Below are positions 1-5,020 of a stretch of 5,325 nt of DNA, one piece after another. A program made the translations under genes and the position numbers. A model generated the notes under the pieces. That model searched no databases. It was not told where the DNA came from and saw only the letters and a list, made by a program, of their open reading frames with translations. This DNA is from Gammaproteobacteria bacterium. Lineage in GTDB: Bacteria > Pseudomonadota > Gammaproteobacteria > Thiohalomonadales > Thiohalomonadaceae. Position 1 is the stretch's first letter. Every line of letters starts with the position of its first letter. Location of the stretch: the NCBI GenBank assembly GCA_015232955.1, contig JADFYS010000163.1:1-5325 (forward strand), read 5' to 3'.

Positions 1-20
1 ACTCCCCTAGCCTGATTTAG

Positions 21-55
21 CCCTCACCCCGACCCTCTCCCAATGGGAGAGGGGG
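21..55. repeat. GC-rich intergenic inverted repeat
   Basis: CCCTCTCCC at 33-41 and GGGAGAGGG at 45-53 form a perfect 9-base inverted repeat around an AAT loop, preceded by the pyrimidine-rich stretch CCCTCACCCCGA (21-32). Elements of this appearance (CCCTCACCC..CCCTCTCCC..GGGAGAGGG) are scattered between genes in many gammaproteobacterial genomes; that statement is from general knowledge, and copy number in this genome cannot be seen from one window. A related but imperfect pattern occurs inside the HAO-type gene at 2633-2663. Confidence 0.55.
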
Positions 56-98
56 ATTTAAGGAAGGGGGACTAAACAGTTACCCTGCCGCAGCATAG

Positions 99-124
99 GT
101 TGGGCTGACATCAGGAAGCCCAAC
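99..124. repeat. Inverted repeat downstream of pentaheme cytochrome
   Basis: GTTGGGCT (99-106) and AGCCCAAC (117-124) are exact reverse complements separated by 10 bases. The hairpin lies about 74 bases beyond the stop codon of the minus-strand cytochrome gene. There is no T-tract after it when read on the minus strand, so a Rho-independent terminator is only a weak possibility; a dispersed repeat or a 3' end-protecting stem are alternatives. Confidence 0.4.
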
Positions 125-197
125 AGCCACATCACTCTCTACCCCCGCAACGGGGATGAGGCCATAGTGGGTGACGCGGCTGCCGGGATTTTAACCG

Positions 198-1472
198 CTA
201 CAGAGCGACCTCAGATGCGGCGATTAGGGTCGGTGCAGTCAGATCCTTTGGCAGGTGGGTAAACTGTTTTACCAACCCCGGCCAGAGGAGATTATAGTGC
301 AACTCGCCCCGCACCAGTACCACCCCTTTGGCAGGAAGGGTGTAGTTCAGGCTTCGCTCCTCAAACGGTTTCAGCCGTGAATCGGGACCGAGCGCCTTCG
401 CCTTGGGGGGAGAGGTGGGTTTACCTTCATCATCCACCAGACCGTAGGCCAGATACGCCTGTTTATCATCTTGGGCGGGGTGACTCTCGGTGTTACTCCA
501 GATCACGCTACCTTCGCTATCATACGCCTTGACCGTCATATAGATATTGCGGAATGGAGCACCGGTTGGAAGGCTGTGGGGCTGAAGATTCTTTATGGTA
601 GCGATGAGCTGTATGTTATCACCTCCCCGCTCTCCCTTAAGATCGAAGAGCACGGCCCGCTGCAGCATCGCAGAGTCATGTCCACCCCCCATGCTATGAT
701 CGGCAACTCCATCGTTAATCGGCATATGGCAGGCGAGACAGTCAACGCTGGAACTGCTCATTTTGTACTCATCCCCGGTGTTACAGAGAGGAACTCCATG
801 GGAGTTATTGCGTTTGTCATGACACCCCATGCAGTTTTTGGAGGTTCTCACCATAAGGGGGTTACTCTCCATCGGCAGCGACGGAATGGTCTTACCGTCC
901 AGCTCTACCGCCTCTCCCTGATGGGGGTTTGGCTTCTGCTCACCACCGCCAGACCCAAAGAGATCATTACTTGCGGTCAACTTTTCGAGACCGTTAACCG
1001 ACTTCCTCCCGGGAGACTGGATGGCATCAGCCAGTTCGTATGCCTGAATGCCAAGACGCAGCTTGCCATTTCCAGCCTCAATCCCCTTAAAGGTCTTGAG
1101 GGAGTGACAGGCGACGCAGTTAACCCCTTCGTTATAGGCGGGATTGGCATCGATTTTCGTCTTGCCGTCTCTGGCGGCATTGGGGGCATGGCACTGCAGA
1201 CAGACCGGATACTTCCCCGCCTTGGTGGTCACACCCTCTTGACCGGGATCACCCACCACATTCTTGTAGAAGGTGGCGTGAATCGGATCAGTAAAAGCGG
1301 TGCTATTGGCGTGCATCGATCCCTGCCACTGCTTGTAGATCTCCTGATGGCACTGTTTACAGGTGTCAGAGGTGGTGTGGTGTAGCGGCTGCGCAATAGC
1401 TGCGCCCCCTGCAAACAGCAGGGCGCCACCCAAGGCTGCAAACAGCCTCAACTTGGTTATCACTTTCATCAT
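198..1472 (-). CDS. Periplasmic pentaheme c-type cytochrome, cytochrome c554-like
   Basis: Predicted exported electron-transfer protein of 424 residues. A signal peptide is visible (basic start, hydrophobic residues about 9-25, likely cleavage after AIA at 27). Five CxxCH heme sites begin at C38, C91, C119, C214 and C245. The segment after the first site (CHxEIYxQWxxSMHA) is typical of the cytochrome c554/c' type of multiheme domain. Residues 124-213 form a long heme-free insertion, and about 170 residues after the last heme, starting near 270, look like a beta-rich domain with no heme site; C230 is an extra cysteine. Two start codons stand in tandem. AGGGA (1476-1480, minus strand) is 3 bases from the first ATG and 6 from the second, so the second (1469) may be the true start. 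The gene is divergent from the HAO-type gene, which suggests it carries electrons for it; that role is inferred. It is longer than the tetraheme c554 of Nitrosomonas and is not an orthologue by architecture. Confidence 0.85.
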   Translation of the reverse strand: MMKVITKLRLFAALGGALLFAGGAAIAQPLHHTTSDTCKQCHQEIYKQWQGSMHANSTAFTDPIHATFYKNVVGDPGQEGVTTKAGKYPVCLQCHAPNAARDGKTKIDANPAYNEGVNCVACHSLKTFKGIEAGNGKLRLGIQAYELADAIQSPGRKSVNGLEKLTASNDLFGSGGGEQKPNPHQGEAVELDGKTIPSLPMESNPLMVRTSKNCMGCHDKRNNSHGVPLCNTGDEYKMSSSSVDCLACHMPINDGVADHSMGGGHDSAMLQRAVLFDLKGERGGDNIQLIATIKNLQPHSLPTGAPFRNIYMTVKAYDSEGSVIWSNTESHPAQDDKQAYLAYGLVDDEGKPTSPPKAKALGPDSRLKPFEERSLNYTLPAKGVVLVRGELHYNLLWPGLVKQFTHLPKDLTAPTLIAASEVAL

Positions 1473-1535
1473 AATTCCCTTATGTTATATGTGTAAATTT
1501 ACCGTAACTGCATTCGCCCGAACGAGGCTTCACCC

Positions 1536-1563
1536 ATAGTAGCAAAGAGGGAGAAAAAGTAAA
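1536..1563 (-). promoter_or_regulatory. Possible sigma70-type promoter for the pentaheme cytochrome
   Basis: On the minus strand TTTACT (1563-1558) and TACTAT (1541-1536) are separated by 16 bases. Each matches 4 of 6 consensus bases of the -35 and -10 elements. This would place the start of transcription near 1530 and give a leader of roughly 60 bases. The match is modest and comparable sites could arise by chance in AT-rich DNA. Confidence 0.25.
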
Positions 1564-1591
1564 TAAGCATAAGAAAATAGCAATAAGCTAA

Positions 1592-1597
1592 TATAAT
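1592..1597 (+). promoter_or_regulatory. Consensus -10 box upstream of the HAO-type gene
   Basis: TATAAT at 1592-1597 is an exact -10 consensus. No good -35 element stands 16-18 bases upstream (the best, ATAAGA at 1569-1574, matches 3 of 6), which would fit a promoter that needs an activator, perhaps bound at the ATAAG repeats immediately upstream. A second -10-like TATAAA lies at 1638-1643. The start point is not known; leaders of about 75-140 bases would result depending on the start codon. Confidence 0.35.
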
Positions 1598-1659
1598 AAT
1601 ATAGATAACAGATGAACTGCCTTTTTTCTCCTATGGATATAAACAACATTTGACGAACC

Positions 1660-1677
1660 GGAGTGAAAGAGTTAATG
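1660..1677 (+). promoter_or_regulatory. Ribosome-binding site in a competing frame upstream of the HAO-type gene
   Basis: GGAG (1660-1663) and AAAGAG (1666-1671) precede an ATG at 1675, but that ATG opens a frame that is +1-shifted from the HAO-type protein and ends at 1863, about 120 bases into it. The same AAAGAG lies 7 bases before a TTG at 1679 that is in the correct frame. The ATG at 1742 has no recognisable Shine-Dalgarno sequence. The signal therefore supports either the TTG start with a 30-residue extension before the signal peptide, or a short upstream frame. Confidence 0.35.
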
Positions 1678-1741
1678 TTTGCACAACTTGCTTCATCTCC
1701 ACCCTTCTGGTTTAGTCACCCAAATCATCACCGTCATTATC

Positions 1742-3178
1742 ATGAGAAAAGCGATGCCCTCTCTGCACAAACTTCCACTACCACTGTGGCTACTCCTTCT
1801 CACTCTCCCCTGTATTGGTCAAGCTGCCAAGGTAGATCTCCCTGCCAGCGAGTGGGGGCTTGAACAGGGCGACAACTGCGTTAGCTGTCACCAAAAAGCG
1901 TCTAACTCCCTCCATCAGCAGTGGCAACAGAGCACCCACGCTGCGGCCGGGGTCAACTGTTTCGACTGTCATCAGGCCGATAAAGACGATACGGACGCCC
2001 ATGAACATGAGGGGGAGGTGATCGCCACCATTGTCTCCCCCAAGGATTGCGGTCGCTGCCACACCAAAGAGGCCGAGGAGGCGAAAAACTCGATCCATAG
2101 TCAGGCGCTAGCCCTGATGGTGGAGAGGACCGGTGCAACTGAAGAGGCGCTGGAGAGTGCAGGCTGCACCAGCTGCCACGGGGGACGCGTTGAGGCCGCC
2201 ATCGACGGCACCGTCAGCAGTGGCAACTGGCCCAACGCCGGTATCGGCCGCATCAACCCCGACGGCAGCCGCGGCTCCTGCTCTGCCTGCCATGGCCGGC
2301 ACCTCTTCTCAAAAGCGCAGGCGCGAGACCCTGCCGCCTGCAGTAGCTGTCACAGCGGCAGTGAGTCACCCGATAGTGAGATCTATCAGCAGTCACGCCA
2401 CGGAGTTCTGTTGCAGAGCCAGAGAGAAGCGATGAACTTTGGCAGTGATAGCTGGATCACCGGCAAGGATTATAGCGCCACCGCCACCTGTGTCACCTGC
2501 CATATGGGGGAGGCACCGGGACTCAACCCCACCCATGATGTCGGGATGCGCGATGCGTGGAGCCTGAATGGACCCGTTTCCGAAAAGCAGTCCCTTGTCA
2601 TCTTTGCCAACGGCAGCCGTCGTGATCTTCCTCTCTCCCATCCCTCTCCACGCAAGGGGGAGGCGTTGGCGATGATTGGGGGTGAAGAGGCGACCATTCA
2701 GGCGATCGCGTCACCAAACCTGCGGCGCAAGGCGATGCGTAAAGTCTGTCTGGAGTGTCATAGCAGTAGTTTCGCAGACCGTTTTTTTCACCAGTTTGAT
2801 CAGCAGATCGAGGCGTACAACCAGCGCTTCGGGATACCGGGCAAGGCGATTATGGATGATCTTTACCGCCAGAATAGGCTGACACCAACCCCGTTTGATG
2901 AACCGTTGGAGAAGATCTGGTGGCAAATCTGGCACGATCTGGGGGTCTCAATGCGCCACGGGGCGGCGATGTCGAGCCTGAGCCACACCTTTAGTGACGG
3001 CCTGCACGCGATAGAGAAGCGCTTTTACGGTGCATTTCTGCCAGAGGTGCGCGCAGTGGCAGGAGATGAGGGAGAGTCTCTAATTGAGAGGCATCTTCAG
3101 TCGGGGTCATCCCCTACCCTCCCCACCTATGGGATGGTACCCGCGGCCACCTCGACCATAGATTCTAACAATGAGTAG
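1742..3178 (+). CDS. haoA: Octaheme cytochrome c of the hydroxylamine oxidoreductase (HAO) family
   Basis: Predicted periplasmic octaheme enzyme acting on hydroxylamine or related nitrogen oxides. Counting from the ATG at 1742 (478 residues), a signal peptide occupies about residues 1-29, ending near GQAA. Eight CxxCH motifs follow: CVSCH, CFDCH, CGRCH, CTSCH, CSACH, CSSCH, CVTCH and CLECH. All eight end in His; none is CxxCK, which argues against octaheme nitrite and tetrathionate reductases. Family hallmarks are NWPNAGIGRINPDGSRGSCSACHGRH around heme 5, EIYQQSRHG after heme 6, and CHMG..NPTHDVGMR after heme 7. By order, heme 4 (CTSCHGG) would be the catalytic P460-type heme. Whether the cross-linking Tyr of true hydroxylamine oxidases is present cannot be decided without alignment. 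The start is uncertain: the frame is open to a TTG at 1679, and a second ATG stands at 1754. The stop overlaps the NapC-like gene, its likely membrane partner. The symbol is by family, not proof of oxidation. Confidence 0.85.
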   Translation: MRKAMPSLHKLPLPLWLLLLTLPCIGQAAKVDLPASEWGLEQGDNCVSCHQKASNSLHQQWQQSTHAAAGVNCFDCHQADKDDTDAHEHEGEVIATIVSPKDCGRCHTKEAEEAKNSIHSQALALMVERTGATEEALESAGCTSCHGGRVEAAIDGTVSSGNWPNAGIGRINPDGSRGSCSACHGRHLFSKAQARDPAACSSCHSGSESPDSEIYQQSRHGVLLQSQREAMNFGSDSWITGKDYSATATCVTCHMGEAPGLNPTHDVGMRDAWSLNGPVSEKQSLVIFANGSRRDLPLSHPSPRKGEALAMIGGEEATIQAIASPNLRRKAMRKVCLECHSSSFADRFFHQFDQQIEAYNQRFGIPGKAIMDDLYRQNRLTPTPFDEPLEKIWWQIWHDLGVSMRHGAAMSSLSHTFSDGLHAIEKRFYGAFLPEVRAVAGDEGESLIERHLQSGSSPTLPTYGMVPAATSTIDSNNE

Positions 3179-3800
3179 CCCTTTCAATATTCTGTTTATC
3201 ACCCGCAATGTCCTCATTGCTCTGGTGATTGGTGGTTTCGGTGGGATGGGGTTTATCCTCTTTTTAATCGAGTTTGACCACCACACCTCAAGCGAAGAGT
3301 TCTGCACCACATGCCACTCGATGGAGCTGGTGGCGCTACCCTACCGCCAATCCTCCCACTACAACCCGGAGTCTGGAGTTCGTGCCAGTTGCGGGGACTG
3401 CCATGTCTCAGAAGGGGTGTTAATGGCGACCTGGGATCACACCATGGGGAGCAAAGATCTGTTCAAACAGCTCTTTAGCAGTGTCGACTACGATGATCCG
3501 GTGGAGAATCTGCTCCACCTGCCGCAGGCAGCCTTTGCCGCCCGGGAGTGGTTCAGGGCACGACAGTCGTCGACCTGCAGCAGATGCCACACCTTGGAGG
3601 CGATTATGGGCGATCGTCCCGCCATCGCCCAAATTCACCGGGAAGAGAGCGGGGGCAAGAGCTGTGTCGATTGTCATATCAACCTGGTTCACCGCCCGGT
3701 GCCCTCTCGCAAGACCTTCAACCAAGAGCGGTGGAACCGCATGGTGGAGGAGGAGTTCAATCTAGCGACTGGAGAGGCGGCAAAACGGCTCGCCCCCTGA
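3171..3800 (+). CDS. Tetraheme NapC/NirT/NrfH-type membrane-anchored cytochrome c
   Basis: Predicted quinone-linked cytochrome that passes electrons between the membrane quinone pool and a periplasmic partner. One N-terminal membrane helix (about residues 12-34, with a GGFGGMG glycine run) anchors it and is followed by a periplasmic domain. Four CxxCH motifs start at C45, C74, C136 and C165. The first reads CTTCHSM; in NrfH and related proteins a Met just after the first motif takes part in ligating the quinone-side heme, and M51 fits that position. Length (209 residues) is normal for NapC/NirT proteins. The ATG overlaps the end of the HAO-type gene by 8 bases (ATGAGTAG) and has no strong Shine-Dalgarno of its own, which points to translational coupling. 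Its place matches cM552 of ammonia oxidisers and the NapC-like partner of HAO in Campylobacterota; direction of electron flow is not shown by the sequence. Confidence 0.9.
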   Translation: MSSPFNILFITRNVLIALVIGGFGGMGFILFLIEFDHHTSSEEFCTTCHSMELVALPYRQSSHYNPESGVRASCGDCHVSEGVLMATWDHTMGSKDLFKQLFSSVDYDDPVENLLHLPQAAFAAREWFRARQSSTCSRCHTLEAIMGDRPAIAQIHREESGGKSCVDCHINLVHRPVPSRKTFNQERWNRMVEEEFNLATGEAAKRLAP

Positions 3801-3842
3801 GTCATCAGGTTTCACATTAACAGGGATGGTTCACCCTCAGCT

Positions 3843-3857
3843 CCACCATACAGGTGG
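3843..3857. repeat. Short hairpin ahead of the small membrane protein gene
   Basis: CCACC (3843-3847) and GGTGG (3853-3857) can pair around an ATACA loop in the 90-base gap between the NapC-like gene and the small membrane protein. No T-run follows, so it is unlikely to end transcription. It may be chance. Confidence 0.2.
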
Positions 3858-3890
3858 CGATAGTGAGACCACCCAACGGAGGAGATCCCC

Positions 3891-4142
3891 ATGAAGAGGT
3901 TATTGATATTTGGCTGTAAGACGATGCGTGAAGGGGTGCTCGCCTCATCGGTATTTTTTTTCGGTGCGGTGGCGATGCTAACCGCTGCCACCTATCTTGT
4001 CCCCGACATCGGCTTCTTTCGCCATATTTTTCTCTTAATCGGCCTGGTTCTGATGCTCTTCGCACCGGCTATTCTTATCTCCACCTTTCTTCTCACCGTC
4101 CTCTTCGCCCGCAAAGAGATCGAGTCAGAATGTGAGCACTGA
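3891..4142 (+). CDS. Small two-helix membrane protein of unknown function
   Basis: I do not recognise this 83-residue protein. It has a short basic N-terminus (MKRLLIFGCKTMR), a first hydrophobic segment at about 15-37, a short polar turn around PDIGFFRH (38-45), a second hydrophobic segment at about 46-72, and a charged tail (ARKEIESECEH). With two helices both ends would be on the same side, and the positive charges flanking them suggest the cytoplasm. It has two cysteines (C9, C81) but no CxxCH. A strong Shine-Dalgarno, GGAGGAG at 3878-3884, sits 6 bases before the ATG, so the gene is very likely real. It follows the NapC-like gene by 90 bases on the same strand, so it may share its transcript and could be an accessory membrane component of the electron-transfer module; that is inference. 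It runs convergently into rluB, with 23 bases between the stop codons. Confidence 0.75.
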   Translation: MKRLLIFGCKTMREGVLASSVFFFGAVAMLTAATYLVPDIGFFRHIFLLIGLVLMLFAPAILISTFLLTVLFARKEIESECEH

Positions 4143-4165
4143 CCACACCATTGCCCAAAAGGGGG

Positions 4166-5017
4166 TCACGATCCGGGGCCACTGAAGCGCCTGCCCGGCT
4201 TCCCCTTCCCGCTTCGCTCTGTTTTCGCTGCAGTGGAAGGGGGGCGCCGCCCCTTCCCTGAACGCGAGGGTCGTGACGGTGACGCTAACCCCAGCTCACT
4301 ACAGAGACTGCGGGTCTCTGCCGGCGCCATCTCTTCCCACCGTCCGCTACGAAGACGGCGAGGCAGGGCAACAGAGCCGAAACGAATGCGCATCAGGCGG
4401 CTTACCGTCACCCCCTGACTCTCCCATAATCGCCGTACTTCGCGGTTTTTCCCCTCACGCAGCACCACATGATACCAGTGGTTGGCACCATCCCCACCGC
4501 CATCCTTAATCTGATGAAACCGTCCCGGCCCATCCTCCAGCTCTACCCCCTGAAGGAGTTGCGTGATCACCTCGGGTTTGACTTCACCCAGGATCCGCAC
4601 CGCATACTCCCGCTCTATTTCAGAAGAGGGGTGCATCATGGTGTTGGCCAGCTCACCGTCGGTGGTAAAGAGGAGCAGTCCCGAGGTGTTGAGGTCGAGT
4701 CGGCCGATGGCGATCCAGCGTGACCCCTGAAGCGGCGGCAGGGCTTCAAACACCGATTTCCGCCCCTCTGGATCGTTTCGACTGCAGATCTCACCCACAG
4801 GCTTGTGGTAGAGCAGGATCCGCCGCGGCTGGGGTTGTGCCGCCTTACGGCTCACCAGTTTGCCCTCGACCCGAAACTGTTCATCCCCCTCTACCCGATC
4901 GCCAAGGGTTGCCACCTTGCCGTTGACCACCACCTCTCCTGCGGCCAGCAGCCGCTCTATCTCCCGTCTGGAGGCGACACCGGCACGGGCAAGGACCTTC
5001 TGTATCTTTTCACTCAT
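4166..5017 (-). CDS. rluB: 23S rRNA pseudouridine synthase RluB
   Basis: Converts a uridine of helix 89-90 region of 23S rRNA (U2605 in E. coli) to pseudouridine, acting in the cytoplasm during ribosome assembly. An S4 RNA-binding domain covers about residues 2-55 (EKIQKVLARAGVASRREIERLL). The catalytic domain follows, with the RsuA/RluB/E/F signature GRLDLNTSGLLLFTTDG at 105-121, D108 being the catalytic aspartate, and the GKNREVRRLWE motif at 189-199. The last 40 residues are a low-complexity basic tail with RSGKG twice (252 and 268), like the variable C-terminal tails of RluB proteins. The start is supported by AAGGAG (5024-5029 on the minus strand), 6 bases upstream and lying within the last codons of scpB. 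The two genes are separated by only 3 bases, so they are surely cotranscribed. It is housekeeping and functionally unrelated to the cytochromes. Confidence 0.95.
   Translation of the reverse strand: MSEKIQKVLARAGVASRREIERLLAAGEVVVNGKVATLGDRVEGDEQFRVEGKLVSRKAAQPQPRRILLYHKPVGEICSRNDPEGRKSVFEALPPLQGSRWIAIGRLDLNTSGLLLFTTDGELANTMMHPSSEIEREYAVRILGEVKPEVITQLLQGVELEDGPGRFHQIKDGGGDGANHWYHVVLREGKNREVRRLWESQGVTVSRLMRIRFGSVALPRRLRSGRWEEMAPAETRSLCSELGLASPSRPSRSGKGRRPPSTAAKTERSGKGKPGRRFSGPGS
4235..4257. repeat. Strong GC-rich hairpin inside the 3' end of rluB
   Basis: GGAAGGGG (4235-4242) and CCCCTTCC (4250-4257) are exact reverse complements around a 7-base loop that itself contains the palindrome GGCGCC. 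It falls in the codons for the low-complexity tail of RluB, close to the convergent gene end. No T-tract follows on either strand, so it is not a standard terminator; a stem limiting readthrough, or a by-product of the repetitive tail, are both possible. Confidence 0.4.
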
Positions 5018-5020
5018 CTT

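Larger units (their letters stand above)
1..197. other. Non-coding edge region with small inverted repeats
   Basis: No convincing coding frame is seen in this stretch, which lies downstream of the pentaheme cytochrome gene. It holds three inverted repeats: 33-41/45-53, 99-106/117-124, and a small one at 143-147/151-155 (CCCCG, CAA loop, CGGGG). None is followed by a run of T on either strand, so none is a textbook intrinsic terminator, although the hairpins could still help to end or protect the cytochrome transcript. Confidence 0.6.
1473..1741. promoter_or_regulatory. AT-rich divergent intergenic region
   Basis: This stretch separates two heme-protein genes that are transcribed away from each other, so it should carry promoters for both. 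Positions 1551-1610 are strikingly AT-rich compared with the flanking genes. ATAAG occurs three times (1563, 1569, 1583), and AATAAGC twice exactly 20 bases apart (1562-1568 and 1582-1588), about two helical turns. I did not find a clear FNR-type palindrome (TTGAT-N4-ATCAA), so any oxygen or nitrogen-oxide control cannot be named from sequence alone. Confidence 0.6.

Noticed and set aside
1..197. CRISPR array or insertion sequence end
   Set aside because: The inverted repeats differ from one another, are not regularly spaced and are not next to a transposase gene.
471..1385. 304-codon open frame on the plus strand
   Set aside because: It lies wholly antisense to the pentaheme cytochrome, whose five CxxCH motifs and signal peptide are unmistakable; its own translation shows no domain and no signal, so it is a shadow frame.
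1742..1834. Lipoprotein signal for the HAO-type protein
   Set aside because: The cysteine in LTLPCIG is preceded by LTLP, which does not fit the lipobox pattern (a small residue is needed just before Cys); an ordinary signal peptide ending near GQAA fits better.
2133..2435. 100-codon Ala/Pro-rich frame within the HAO-type gene
   Set aside because: It overlaps hemes 4-6 of the true frame, and its Ala-rich make-up is what GC-rich codons give when read out of frame.
1679..3178. Octaheme nitrite reductase or tetrathionate reductase identity
   Set aside because: Those families carry an unusual lysine- or otherwise-ligated catalytic heme motif, whereas all eight motifs here are CxxCH and the GIGRINPDGS and NPTHDVG segments are HAO-like.
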